From Prostheceraeus crozeri (taxonomy: Eukaryota > Platyhelminthes > Polycladida > Euryleptidae): a DNA stretch of 64,000 nt. Positions 33,704 through 46,499 of this stretch are shown here, piece after piece (the first letter of the stretch is position 1; each line of letters begins with the position of its first letter). A program made the translations under genes and the position numbers. The notes beneath the pieces were generated by a model. It was not told where the DNA came from, ran no database searches, and was given only the letters and a program-made list of their open reading frames with translations. Location of the stretch: contig CAJQUW010001972.1 in NCBI GenBank assembly GCA_907163375.1, positions 248,001 through 312,000 on the forward strand, written 5' to 3'.

Positions 33704-34686
33704 TGTAACAGTTCTTAAAGTGACTTTGATGTAATGATTTTATGACTGACTTAAATAACTTTTCTTTGCCGATAAATTTATTAACCAGCTGTTTTACACG
33801 TTATTTATATTGATGTTTTTACGTATGTACATGTAAATTTGTAAATGCATTCAGCGACGTATTCGTTATTGTAAGTTGATAATTAAAAACCAACGAACGA
33901 TCTCAGGAGCTTGTATTGACCAACAACCTCACCCAAAGGCTTAACTCGAAGGACTGAATAATCAGTCAAGCCCAAAATACAAAAAGCTGTTCAAACAAGT
34001 TCAAAATTCATGCTGATAGGCAACAAGCTATTTACAAAGTCCTTAAAATTCATACAGATAGAAACATGGCACAAGAAATATCTAGTCAGGTAAGAAATCT
34101 ATAAAATCACGATAATTACATAGTATTGACTTAAGGACCTACTGCTAAACACATAAAAAAGGCATAGTTAACTGTGATATCTACATAACATAGTACTGAC
34201 CACTACATGCTTACCATTAGCTATGTCAAAGAAAGTCTAAAAGCCGTCGATCGATAAAATTGGATTTGCCGTCGGAGAAGTACAACCAAAAAAATTAATA
34301 AAATTTAGTCTATATTAACAAAGTGAATTTTCAGTTTGTGCACAAGTCTTACAGTTATACATGTGTTAAATCTATGAATGCATCGAGAAATTAATTAATG
34401 TCGTGGACTCCTTTTTCGTAATTATTAACCAATAGGATTTTAGTAAGTTACCATGTATACCTTCAAAATTTGTCTTGATTCATATTTTGATTTATGTCTC
34501 AGTTTTTACTAATGTTGCTCTGAGGTAAGGTTGAGTGCCCACAACTTGTGTAACTTAACAATCTACTAAGCCACAATACAAGAATTCAATTGTTGCAATC
34601 CAATCAATTCTATATTCACTAAATTGGAACGTAAGCTATAAAAGGGATACCATTCTATTCGCACTTTATTAAGTATTACTATAACA
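33704..34686 (+). repeat. gypsy-2 5' LTR with a 486-bp insert
   Basis: Matches the 494-bp 3' LTR on both sides of 33869-34354. TATAAAAG at 34637-34644 is the likely promoter box. Followed by TTGGCATCGCGAGCAGG, a plausible primer-binding site. Confidence 0.9.
33869..34354. mobile_element. 486-bp MITE with TTA target duplication
   Basis: Absent from the 3' LTR of gypsy-2. It is flanked by TTA (33866-33868 and 34355-34357) and has short inverted ends TTGTAAG / CTTACAG. A three-base TTA target fits PIF/Harbinger (TWA) elements; no transposase is encoded, so the family is an inference. Confidence 0.7.
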
Positions 34687-34758
34687 ATTGGCATCGCGAG
34701 CAGGATAATACTTATACTGTACTCCTGAAATTTATTCAATTACAAGCATTTATTCAAC

Positions 34759-36102
34759 ATGTCTACATTACAAGTGTCCATTGAGCAAATTAATCTCCAA
34801 GATGCAAAAGGTATTCAAAGATGGCATGATCGCTTCAACTTAGTTTGTAAAACTAACAAAGACATTAACGATGATAATCAAATTGCATTTTACTTGTCGC
34901 TAATCGGACCTGAAGCCTATGAACTTTTAGAAACATTGTCCTACCCTGAAAATTTAGAGAAAAGATCGATTGATGACCTGCGCGTATTACTTACGAACCA
35001 CTGCAAACCTGCTTACTTTGAATCTACAGAACGCGCCAAGTTTCACACCATGTTTCGCGAACCAGATGAGCGATTACGAGATTTTCTGCTACGCTTGCAG
35101 AAGCAAGCTTCAAAGTGTAATTTTGGTGACCAATTAAAGATCGCTATGAGAGACAGGATAATCGCTGGGGTAAACCACGTATCAATTCAAAAGGAACTTC
35201 TTTCTATTAAGAATATGGTTTATGAAGCGGCTAAAGCTATACTCGAACAAGATGATGATATTAATTTTATTTTATCAGAAACAACCAAGAACACAGTTCT
35301 GTTCTACTCGAAGAATTTTAATGTTGGTAATAGTAATGGTAATTCTTACCAATCATCTTTGAATCATAGCGGTAACTCCAACAATTTTCGGGGATTTCAG
35401 CAAAATCCACAGAATTTTCGAAACACACATTATCATATGAAACACCCAAACAATCAAACCTCGCAAAATTATCGTATGCCTCAGAACAATGATAATCCAA
35501 GATTTCCAGTCCGCAACACAAACAATTCCTATAATTTCCCAGATCGAAACAACTTTTCCATTGATAGACGGCAAAGGCAAGATGCATTTAATGGTAATTA
35601 TGGAGGTAATTTTGGATCCTGTAATTCGTGCGGTGGAATGCACCCTCGTACTACTTGTCGATTCCGCGATGCTGTTTGTCTTAACTGCAATATGAAAGGG
35701 CATATCAGACGAGTCTGTAGACAGAGGACAGACAATCCTACTATTCATGCCAGAGTGGCAAACGTCGGTATGTTGTCCGAAAATGAAGGCGATGAATGCA
35801 ATGAAGTTATTTATGACTATCCAGCTGATGAACCGACACACAACGTTCAAGTTTTAGGTGTCAGCGACTTTAGTGGCGACAGAAGCATGCACCTGGAAGA
35901 AACCATTTTCTTTTCGAACGGTCGAAAATCGAAGTTCATCTTGGACACTGGATCTCCCATAAATTTTATGCCTATGAATATTTTTTACCATCTCGGGTAC
36001 GATAATTCACTGATCTCAAACACGTCAACGAAAATTCATGGTGTTTCCGGCCACTCCCTCCCAGTCGTTGGTAAGACAATTCTCGACGGTCATCAGGAAT
36101 GA
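34759..36102 (+). CDS. gypsy-2 gag and start of protease
   Basis: 447 codons. The capsid-like helical region comes first (DAKGIQRWHDRFNLVCKTNK; FHTMFREPDERLRDFLLRLQ). An Asn/Gln-rich linker spans ~170-290. Two zinc knuckles follow at ~297-325 (CNSCGGMHPRTTC, CLNCNMKGHIRRVC). The end reaches the protease active site (FILDTGSPINFMP). The product packages the RNA; the protease processes the polyprotein. Confidence 0.8.
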   Translation: MSTLQVSIEQINLQDAKGIQRWHDRFNLVCKTNKDINDDNQIAFYLSLIGPEAYELLETLSYPENLEKRSIDDLRVLLTNHCKPAYFESTERAKFHTMFREPDERLRDFLLRLQKQASKCNFGDQLKIAMRDRIIAGVNHVSIQKELLSIKNMVYEAAKAILEQDDDINFILSETTKNTVLFYSKNFNVGNSNGNSYQSSLNHSGNSNNFRGFQQNPQNFRNTHYHMKHPNNQTSQNYRMPQNNDNPRFPVRNTNNSYNFPDRNNFSIDRRQRQDAFNGNYGGNFGSCNSCGGMHPRTTCRFRDAVCLNCNMKGHIRRVCRQRTDNPTIHARVANVGMLSENEGDECNEVIYDYPADEPTHNVQVLGVSDFSGDRSMHLEETIFFSNGRKSKFILDTGSPINFMPMNIFYHLGYDNSLISNTSTKIHGVSGHSLPVVGKTILDGHQE

Positions 36103-39070
36103 CAAGCGAACACGTGTTAACTTCATTATTACTCAACAAGGTCCGTCAATTCTTGGACTTGAAGGTCTCCGTGCCTTGGATTTTCAATTGGTATTGGTCA
36201 CTAACTCAGAAACTCAAAGTTCCATTCCAATGAAAGAGATTCAGACTGCCAAGCCGCAGACTACTAACTTAGAAAACACAGTCCAACAAACTAATGTCAG
36301 TGAGATGAAAAACCAAGAAATCAACAATGATGTCCTGCCCAAAGAAATCCGCAACAGTATTCATTCCCTCAGCAATTCGGATGGTGGTATGAAAATCAAT
36401 CCTGTCCATCTAAATGTATCTTCGCCTCCGAAATTCGTGAAAGCACGTCCAATGGCTTTTGGAATTCGAGACGCCGTTTGCCAGGAATTAAACAAACTCG
36501 TGGACTCAGGAATTCTTTCACCGATACAGTCTAGTTCGTGGGCTACTCCCATAGTCGCTGTCAAGAAGGCAAACGGATCCATCAGAATTTGTGGAGACTA
36601 TAGCGTAACTGTCAATCAAAGTTTGAAACTGACTTCATTTACTACTCCTAGCGTTGAAGAAATGTTCTCCGATTTCCGCGGCTCTAAGGTATTCTCCAAG
36701 ATTGATCTTACCAATGCATTTCTTCAAATTCCTCTAGATGAACATTCAAAAGAAATCACTACAATAAATACGATATGGGGTCTCTATCATTACAACTTTC
36801 TGCCTTTTGGTCTGAGCATCTCTCCTGGAATTTTCCAACAAGTCATGGATCAACTCGTACAAGATTTACAAGGTGTCAAGTCGTATCAAGATGACCTGCT
36901 TATATTTGGAGAAACCAAATCCGAGCACGACGATCGCCTTCAGGCCCCTTTGCAAAGATTGGAGAATATCAATGTAAAGATCAACGCTAAGAAATCAATC
37001 TTCCGCGTGAGTGAAGTGCACTATTTGGGATACGTCATCAACGGTAGTGGTATTCGCCCTGATTCTGACCGCATTGTATAAATTTCAAAGGCCCCAAAAC
37101 CTTCGAATGTGAAGCAGCTTCAGTCGTTTCTTGGATTCATTCAATACTACAGTCGATTCGTTCCACATTTCTCTACGCTAGCCGAGCCTCTATTCCTGTT
37201 GATGGCACAAGAACAATTTGAATGGACAGAACAACACGACATTTGTTTTAACACCTTGATCAAGCATTTAGTCAACGGCATCACCTTGCAAAGCTTTCAA
37301 CCGGGTATGCAGTCAACTCTCATCGTCGATGCTTCTGAAGTCGGTTTGGGAGCTATACTGAACAGAATGGCTTACCGGTGCTATGTGTTTCGCGTAGACT
37401 TAGCAAGTCTGAGAAGGTGTACTCGCAAACGCAGAAAGAGGCCCTTGCAATCAAATGGGCTCTTAATCGACTACACAAATACCTGTTTGGGACAAAGTTC
37501 ATCATAATTACGGATCATAAAGCCCTGCAATATATTTTCTCACCATCAAGTTCAGCGAGCAAGACTACTTCCGCCATGCTTCAACGTTGGGCATTGGAAA
37601 TCTCCGCCTACGACTACGAAAATCAAGCACAGTCCTGGAAAGAAGATACCACATGCCGATTACATGTCCAGATTCTCCAATTTTCAAGACTGCCACGAAG
37701 ATGAAGAGATGTGTTTGATGGTTGCACCACTTCCATTTGATCGAAACCAAGTCATTCAAGAGACTAAGGCACATTACAACGCAATACTTTCAGCGATGAA
37801 GAATGGTTGGTCCTTATCAGCAAATAAAAGGTTTCCCGAACTATACCGATTGCGCGATGACCTATCCTGTTCTGTCGATGGTGCTTTGCTTTTGAACGAA
37901 CGAATAATTCTGCCTCCAACTTGTCGAAGAATGATGCTGGAACATCTACATGGAAGCCATATCGGACGTGATAAGATGAAATCCCTAGCAAGAACAACAT
38001 GCTGGTGGCCAAATATGAATTCAGATATAGCATCCTACATTGATGATTGTGACAGATGTCGGAAATTCAAGCCAAACACTCATCCCAAATGGACTCCGTG
38101 GCCGCTCACATATGAACCTATGAATCGTCTACATGCTGATTATTGCGGTCCATTTTTCAACCAATACTATGCCCTCGTCTTAGAAGATAGCTACAGTAAA
38201 TACCCTGAAGTATTCTTCACAAGAAATCCCAACTCTGACTTCACAAAGACTGCCTTCAGGAAGTTTTTTTCACGGGAAGGAATCCCAAAAGTTTTGGTGA
38301 CCGACAATGGGTCCCATTTTTCCTCCAGTGAATTGAAAGATTGGTTACATTCAATCGGTGTGGTACAGTTATTTACGGCTCCCCGACATCCGTGTTCAAA
38401 TGGACTTGCTGAACGTTTCATTCAGACCCTCAAAAATGCGATCAGGGCAGGCAATCCCCAAACTTTCCAAGAATTAGAACAGTTCGTGGATAACTTTCTG
38501 ATGCAATATCGCAATGCAACTCACTCTACCACTAACAAGACACCAGCGTTCCTCTTCAAGGGTCGATTATTAAGAACTTCCGCTGCTCTGGATACTACTG
38601 ATGTATTATTCTACCGTGGAAATAATTCAAGACCCACGAACGGCATTGTACTACGTAAGCTGGGCCAAAGAATGATAGAAATTATGGACGAGGACGATGG
38701 CTCCGTTCATAGGCGTCATATTGATCAAGTTCATATTTCGAGACCAATCTCTTCAAGTACCCCGTCAAGGAAAGGAACTCAAGTCAATGGACCAATCTCC
38801 TCAAGCACACCGTCAAGGGAAGAGAATGATTCTTCATCAACATTGCCGGCTACACAGGAATCGAGTCGTACCTTCGATGGTACTCCGTCCTCTCCCAAAT
38901 CTGATCTCAAGTCAAGTCCAGCCTCATCTGAACCAGATCAGTCCAACAGTGTTACTGATACTCTTCCTGCATGTTCGAATGACAATGAAGACATCGATAC
39001 TGCTCCTGATATTCGTCCAAGACGTAATGTCCAGCCGCCGAAACGCTTTCGTGATTACGTTCCTCGCTAA
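36038..39070 (+). pseudogene. gypsy-2 pol (broken)
   Basis: RT (WATPIVAVKKANGSIRICGD; active site VKSYQDDLLIFGE), RNase H (LIVDASEVGLGA; ITDHKALQYIF), integrase zinc finger (HLHGSHIGRDKMKSLARTTC...CDRCRKFKP) and core (LHADYCGPF; VTDNGSHFSSSEL; HPCSNGLAERF), then a Ser/Pro-rich tail ending RNVQPPKRFRDYVPR. Broken. Confidence 0.85.
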
Positions 39071-39081
39071 GGGGGAGAAGT

Positions 39082-39575
39082 TGTAACAGTTCTTAAAGTG
39101 ACTTTGATGTAATGATTTTATGACTGACTTAAATAACTTTTCTTTGCCGATAAATTTATTAACCAGCTGTTTTACACGTTATTTATATTGATGTTTTTAC
39201 GTATGTACATGTAAATTTGTAAATGCATTCAGCGACGTATTCGTTATACATGTGTTAAATCTATGAATGCATCGAGAAATTAATTAATGTCGTGGACTCC
39301 TTTTTCCTAATTATTAACCAATAGGATTTTAGTAAGTTACCATGTATACCTTCAAAATTTGTCTTGATTCATATTTTGATTTATGTCTCAGTTTTTACTA
39401 ATGTTGCTCTGAGGTAAGGTTGAGTGCCCACAACTTGTGTAACTTAACAATCTACTAAGCCACAATACAAGAATTCAATTGTTGCAATCCAATCAATTCT
39501 ATATTCACTAAATTGGAACGTAAGCTATAAAAGGGATACCATTCTATTCGCACTTTATTAAGTATTACTATAACA
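39082..39575 (+). repeat. gypsy-2 3' LTR
   Basis: 494 bp, uninterrupted; preceded by the purine-rich GGGGGAGAAG at 39071-39080. Confidence 0.9.
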
Positions 39576-39580
39576 TGTTT

Positions 39581-41049
39581 ATGCCAGATCACTTGCAGAA
39601 AATGACGCTAGAAGCTTTCGTGCAAAAAGCAGAAGTTCAGTCATTGGTTCCCAAGAATTTGAGAGTAGGCCTATGCAAAATTTTGAAATTTCCAGACACA
39701 CTAAAACTGGTCAAAAGGTTCCGAATCAAGTCCATTCATACATTGCAATAAGTTCACAAGATTTTTCCAAAAGCTGTGATAGGCCTAAGCAAAGTGAATC
39801 TGATGATTTCCATAACTGTACACAGGACGTCAAGCCAATCGATGGGGTTAGGCAAGCTGAAAGAACCCACGCATGTGTTGCGAAAACAGACTGTTTCGAA
39901 AAAAAGCCAGATAAGCTTAGTCAGGTTGATTGTTCTACTAATGATCTAGCAAAGGCATTACTAGAAACTGTAAATCTCAGTAGGATGCCTGTTCCAGAAC
40001 CTCCAATTTTCACAGGTGATCCGTTGAGGTACAATGAATGGAAAACTGCATTCAGTATACTAATTGAGCACAAAGGGATTCCACTTCATGAAAGAATATT
40101 TTATCTGCAGAGTTATTTAGGTCCGCCGGCATCTAAATGCATTGAAGGATTGTGCATTAATTACTCTTCTTCTTCTTACGATCGGGCGAAGAAAATTCTC
40201 GACGAGAGATTCGGACATCCTTTCATTGTTCAGAAGTCGTTTCGAGATAAACTTGATAAGTGGCCGAAAATTTCTTCAAAAGACACTGCAGGGTTAACCG
40301 AGTTTGCTGATTTCTTTCAAGGCTGCAAAGAGGCCATGCCGCAGTTGCCCTGTTTGAATATTTTGAACGACTGTTTCGAGAACAAGAAGCTCCTTCTCAA
40401 ACTTCCGGAGTGGGTTGTCCGCAGGTGGAATAGGCAAGTCGCAGAATTCTTGGATTCAGCTTCTCTTTATCCGAATTTTTCTGATTTTGTTGATTTCATT
40501 GTAAAGGAAGCAAGAATAGCCAGTCATCCAATTTCGTCGCCGTATATGTTGAGTGAAGAGAAGAAGTTTGAGAATCGTGAACAAAAATATGTGAGTACCG
40601 GTAATCACAATAGAGCAAATGTCCTTTCTACATCCTCTGCAACTGATTTGGTTTCCATGAGCAAAGCGTCTTTCTGTGAATTTTGTGAATCTGAAGGTCA
40701 CTACATTCATAAATGTGATAGTTTTTTGCGTTTGAGTTTACATGATAAGCAGGCGTTTGTTCGTGACAAAAATCTGTGTTTCGGTTGTCTTCGCAGAGCA
40801 CACATTAAAAAAGACTGCAAGCGTAAGCACACTTGTGAAAAGTGTAACAGGAAACATCCCACGTGTCTGCATGATAATCGCTCAGTAAATGCACCTGATA
40901 AGAAACAGACTGATTATTTAGTTGAGCCAGCCTCTTCCATGTGTACTCACCAGCCAAATACTCGTAAGAAATGCAATACCTCCATGATTGTTCCTGTCCG
41001 GGTGTCCTCCTCAGATTTTTCAAGTGAGATTTTGACCTACGCCCTCTAG
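39581..41049 (+). pseudogene. BEL gag, main part
   Basis: Contains the BEL/Pao gag core (DUF1759-like): MPVPEPPIFTGDPLRYNEWK, FYLQSYLGPPASKCIEGL, ILDERFGHPFIVQKSF. Cys/His knuckles follow (CEFCESEGHYIHKC, CFGCLRRAHIKKDC, CEKCNRKHPTCLH). This is the continuation of the coiled-coil piece left of gypsy-2. Confidence 0.85.
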
Positions 41050-41891
41050 GATATACAAAGTGACACTAGTTTTGTCCTCGATGACTTGTTGTCTAAATTA
41101 CAGGAAAGAGGCAACTTAAATGTAAAATCCACACGCTTGAGTCTTTCAACCATGACGTCTACCCATACTATCATAGAATGTAGGAAAGTATCAGGTCTTC
41201 GTGTTAGAGCTTTTAGATCGTCTGACTCTGTTCTTATCAATGAGGTTTTCAGTCGAAACTTTATTCCTGCCGACCGTGCACATATCCCAGTTAAGGAAAC
41301 GGCTAAAGGTTGGTCACATTTGAAGCAGTTAGAAAACCACCTGCCACCGATGCAAGAATGTGAGGTTGGATTACTGATTGGATATGATCGTCCGCAAGCC
41401 CTCTCCCCACAACGGGTAATCACAGGTTCTGAAGATGAGCCATACGGAGTCGAAACTTCTCTAGGATGGAGCATAGTTGGTTGTTCTAGTTCACAGTGTA
41501 ACCAAGATGTAGTCAGAACATGTCATCGTGCGTCAGTAAAGGAAATTCCAGCATGCTCTTGTGATATACTGAAATGTCTGGAATTCGATTTCGTAAATGA
41601 TCCTGTCAGTGATACCAAGATTTCTCAAGATGACATTCGATTTATGAATATACTAGAGGAAAGTATTATTCAACGCCATGACAAACATCTTGAAATGCTG
41701 CTTCCGTTCAAGAAACGTCCAGTGATGCCAGACAACCGTTTGTATGCCATGAAACGTCTCGAACACCTGAGAAAGAAATTGAGCCAAAGTGAAAAGTATT
41801 TAGAACACTTGGTTTCATGGATGAAATATTTGCCCGAGGCGATGTCAAGCGGGTTGATGAAGCTACGTCATCAAATACAAATCGATGGTAT
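41050..41891 (+). pseudogene. BEL protease/pre-RT region
   Basis: Encodes the region between the BEL protease and RT (VSGLRVRAFRSSDSVLINEV, HLPPMQECEVGLLIGYDRPQ, DEPYGVETSLGWSIVG), closely typical of Pao-family pol. It runs up to the point where the tandem gypsy array is inserted (target GTAT). Confidence 0.8.
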
Positions 41892-42203
41892 TGTGGTGGT
41901 TTTTGGGTAATGTCTATGATGATTGTAGTAAGGTAAATCACCAAAGTAAGTTATTCTAGTCTCTAACAGCCCGGAGAGAGAGTTTTTAGAACACCGTCTT
42001 GTCTCGCAGTCAGAGAAGTTGTGTTCATATTATCATCAGCATTACATTCGCCAAGTGACAGGATGGAAAGGTAATTAAGATAAGGCGAAGAGATTACAAG
42101 TGGAAAGTGAAGTAAAGAGAGGTGTTAAAATCAAGGAGAGCAGCAGCTGTACACCATCTGTTAGCGTGCATCGCAACTAAGGCTGATTGATGACATCGCT
42201 ACA
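41892..42203 (-). repeat. Array LTR 1 (left end)
   Basis: 312 bp, TGTGGTGG...CGCTACA on the plus strand; nearly identical to LTRs 3 and 4. Confidence 0.9.
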
Positions 42204-45200
42204 GTACTCCCCTCCCAGCCTTTACGTCAGTCAATGCGATGCCGTAGTAGAATAAAGATGTTCATCCTGGAACGTAACGAGCGGGAGATTGTATGTGCCG
42301 GCCAGAGCGCGTGGTCGGAGTAGGAGTGTCAGCACTTGATCTATCTAAGTGGGCGGGCTTGAGGCGGTCGATGGAAATTGTCTCTGAGCGGCCGTTTTTG
42401 GAGATACAGTAAAATTTATCGCTCCGACTGAGGATAAGATACGGCCCGTCGTACGTAGGTTGAAGCGGCTTGCGCACAGCATCGTGTCGGATGAAAACAT
42501 GACTGCATGTTGCCAATTCGCTGGAAAGAAAATTGGCTTGGACTGAGGGCGTGGAGACGGGGCTTTCAGCTCTCGCATGAATGACTGAAGTTTTGTGACG
42601 TAATCACAAGCGTCCGTTCCGTTTGCATCAGGCTGTGACTGGGAATGATCACTGCTGAGGAATTGACCAGGTAAACGCAATGTGGTGCCGAGAGTCAATT
42701 CAGCTGGGGAGCAATTAATGTCGGTTTTGACGGCTGACCGCAAACCGAGCATAACGATAGGCAAATTGTCTGTCCAATGCTGCGGCGAGGGTTGTGACTT
42801 GAGGCGGTTTTGAGCTGGCGATGTAGACGCTCCACCATCCCGTTTGACATCGGATGATACGCCGTTGTTCGAATGCGAGTACATCCCAGAAGTTGAGTGA
42901 GGTCAGTAAATAAAGCAGACTCAAACTGTCGACCGCGATCAGTTGTGATGATCTCAGGAACGCCAAACATGGAGATCCAGCGCTCCACGAAAGCGCGTGC
43001 AACCGTTGATGCGGTGATGTCCTTTATAGGGATAGCTTGAGGCCATCGCGTGAAACGGTCGATGCAGGTTAAGATGTAAGTGTAACCGTTGGAGGGAGCA
43101 AACGGTCCGACAAGATCAATGTGGACATGACGAAAGCGAGCGTCCGGTGCTGAAAACGTGCCGATGGGAGCACGAGTATGGCGGTTGACCTTCGACCTTT
43201 GGCAGGGAATGCAGGCGCGAGTCCATTGTCTGATATCGCGTTTGATATCAGGCCAAACAAAGCGCTCGGATACCAGTTTGATGCTGGGCTTGATGCCAGG
43301 ATGTGCGAGACCGTGAATAACGTCGAATATTCTTCTACGCAAGACAGTTGGGATAAAGGGGCGAGGTAAACCAGTAGAGAGGTCACAAGTCACTGATCGA
43401 GTAGACGAAGGAATGGGTATGTCTTGCAATTGTAGGCCAGTGTCATGCTTGTTGCGGTAGCCTTGCAGGTCGCTGTCTTGTCGTTGAGCGTTGGCGATTT
43501 CTTCATGAGTAGGGCAGGAAGGACGAGTGATGGCTGAGACTTCCACCCGTGACAAAGTATCAGCAACAATGTTATTCTTACCGCTGACATGTCGAATGTC
43601 ACAAGAAAACTGCAAAATATAGTCTAGGTGTCGGACTTCTCGCGGGGAATGTCGATCAGCAGACGTGGCGACAGCGTAAGTGAGTGGCTTATGGTCAGTC
43701 AGTACGGTGAAGGTCCGACCTTCTAAGCAATGGCGAAAATGGCGAATTGCAAGGTAGATGGCCAGCAGCTCTCTGCCGAAAGTGCTGTACCGGACTCTGT
43801 GTAGGATAGTTTCCGTGAAAAGAATGCAAGCGGTTGAAGTTCACTGTCTGTCAACTGTTGCAGAGACGCACCAACAGCGAAGTTAGACGCGTCGACGGCG
43901 AGTACCAACTGTGAAGATTGATCGGGAAAAGCCAGACAAGTAGCGCTGGTGAGGGCACGTTTGGCGTCGTTGAAGGATTGTTCAGCTTCGGAGGACCAAC
44001 TCAGGGACTTGGATGCGCCTTTGAGCAGATTGGTTAGGGGTTGTAGAAGACTTGCACATCGAGGGATAAAGCGGCGGTAAAAATTGATCATGCCGAGGAA
44101 TCGACGGAGTTCAGCTATCGAGTTCGGCTGTGGAAAGTTCGAGATAGCAGTGACCTTGTCTTCGACGGGCGCTATTCCATGACAGTCGATCTTGTGTCCG
44201 AGAAAGGTAATTGATGAGACACCGAAAACACACTTAGACGGGTTCAGTATGAGTCCGTACTCATCAAGGCGTTGAAACAGCATTCTGAGATGGTACTGGT
44301 GCTCTTCCGGTGAGGAGCTAGCGACTAGCAGGTCATCAACGTAGGCAAATACGAAGTTAAAACCACGTAAAATTTCGTCGATGAAGCGTTGAAATGTCTG
44401 TACTGCGTTGCGTAGACCGAAGGGCATCCTGGTAAACTCGAAAAGACCGAAAGGAGTTGTAACTGCAGTCTTCGCAATATCATCAGGTTCGACAGGAATC
44501 TGATGATAGGCACGAGTCAAGTCGATGGATGAGAACACAGTCTTGCCTTTGAGGTTGGACGAAAAGTCTTGGATGTGGGGAACTGGATACCGGTCAGGTA
44601 CAGTCACATGGTTGAGAGCGCGGTAGTCACCGCAAGGGCGCCAATCGCCAGACTTCTTGGTGACCATGTGCAGAGGAGAGGCCCAAGCGCTATCGGACGG
44701 ACGAACGATACCGATCTCAAGCATGTGCTGGAACTCCTCTTTAGCACAACGCAAACGGTCCGGTGCTAAACGGCGAGGGCGAGTGAAAACTGGAGGGCCT
44801 GTGGTGCGGATGTGGTGAGTCACATTGTGCTTGGCAGCGTCATCATGCAGGGAGTGATTCGTTAATCGAGGAAACTGGCGTAGGAGAGTCAAATAAGGAC
44901 ATTGAGAGGCAGGCGCAGACGGATGAGTCAGGAGAGGACTGAGCTGCTGAACACCGTTGGCCGTGGTGCCAAGAACAAAAAGGCTTGTAAAGCTGTCCAG
45001 AAGGCGACGGTGGTTCAGGTCAATCAGGAGGTGGAAGTGGCTGAGGAAGTCAGCTCCGATGATAGGATGAGTGACATCAGCTATCACAAAAATCCACCGA
45101 AAGGTACGCCGTGGTCCCAAATTCAAAGTCAACGATCGCTGGCCGAAGGTTGAGATGATGGCGTGATTAGCTGCGAAGAGAGGTTCACCACGGAAGCCAT

Positions 45201-46130
45201 TTCGACGATCAGCAGTCGTAGGAGGAAGGACACTGACCTCAGCACCACTGTCGATCAGGAACTTGGTGCCAGAGTAGCGGTCCCAAACAAAAAGTCGGCA
45301 GCTCGGAGATGAAGGGCCCGTGGCAGCCGCCACCTCTACTGCGGGGCCGAGGAGTTTCCCGATTGGAAGCTGCAGGGCTTAATGCACTTCTCAGCTGCAG
45401 TGCTGTATTTTCGGTGATACCAGCACACATCAGGACGGTCGCCAACAGGACGATTAGAACGGTCCCGGGACTTAGAACGCTCACGTGAGTTCCTAGTAGT
45501 GCACAAGGAGGAGATGCGTTCAGCAAGTCGGTTCACTGTCTTCTCCAAGCGATCCAGTCGGTCGCTGAGACTGTCAGGGCGGTTGACTGAAGCGACCGCG
45601 GCGTGGAGAGGAACTGGAGCGTCGAGAATTCGATCAGCTATGTCTGTAACATCTTCAAGTGGCATGGAGTCCTTGGAGGCAGCGAGAATGGATTGAGCAT
45701 GGAGGAGCTCTGAACGAAGAGTTGTCGCAGAAGTCCTTCATCGAAGTTGCGGTGACCCAGCAGGTGACGCATGCGGCGCAGGAGTTGCGAAGGCTTACGA
45801 TCACCAAGCTCCTCCTCGCTGAGTAGCTGACGCAACCGTTTGTGTTCGGAGACTGAGGTTCGCTTGATGATGGCAGCCTTCAGTTCATCATACTGATCGG
45901 TCATCGGGCGAGAAACGATCAGGTCGCGAACTTCTTGAGCGATCTCTTGAGGGAGTGTGCGAATGATGTGGCCAAACATAGTTTCCTGCTTGGTAACTCG
46001 ACAGACGTCGAATTCCGCCTCGCAGAGTGAGAACCACAGCTCGACGTCGGAGGACCAGAAGGAAGGTAGCTTCACACTTAGAGCGGCGAGTTGAGTTGGG
46101 TCGGTCATGATTTTTAGTTGGGCGCCAATT
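42204..46130 (-). pseudogene. Array unit 1, internal region (broken)
   Basis: Same gag-pol content as units 2 and 3, with about four breaks that split the pol and gag frames. Confidence 0.9.
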
Positions 46131-46441
46131 TGTAGAGGTTTTGGATAATGTCTATGATGACTGTAGTAAGGTAAATCACCAAAGTAAGTTATTCTAGTCT
46201 CTAACAGCCCGGAGAGAGAGTTTTTAGAACACCGTCTTGTCTCGCAGTCAGAGAAGTTGTGTTCATATTATCATCAGCATTACATTCGCCAAGTGACAGG
46301 ATGGAAAGGTAATTAAGATAAGGCGAAGAGATTACAAGTGGAAAGTGAAGTAAAGAGAGGTGTTAAAATCAAGGAGAGCAGCAGCTGTACACCATCTGTT
46401 AGCGTGCATCGCAACTAAGGCTGATTGATGACATCGCTACA
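46131..46441 (-). repeat. Array LTR 2
   Basis: 311 bp. Its left ~40 bp differ from the other three LTRs at several positions, while the rest is the same. Confidence 0.9.
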
Positions 46442-46499
46442 GTACTCCCCTCCCAGCCTTTACGTCAGTCAATGCGATGCCGTAGTAGAATAAAGATGT

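Larger units (their letters stand above)
33704..39575 (+). mobile_element. gypsy-2: Ty3/gypsy element inside BEL gag
   Basis: LTRs at 33704-34686 (with an insert) and 39082-39575, target duplication TGTTT at 33699-33703 and 39576-39580. LTRs run TGTAACAG...ATAACA. Apart from the insert I saw one substitution in ~494 bp, so this is a young insertion. Mag/K02A2.6-like gag and pol. Broken, about three breaks. Confidence 0.9.
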
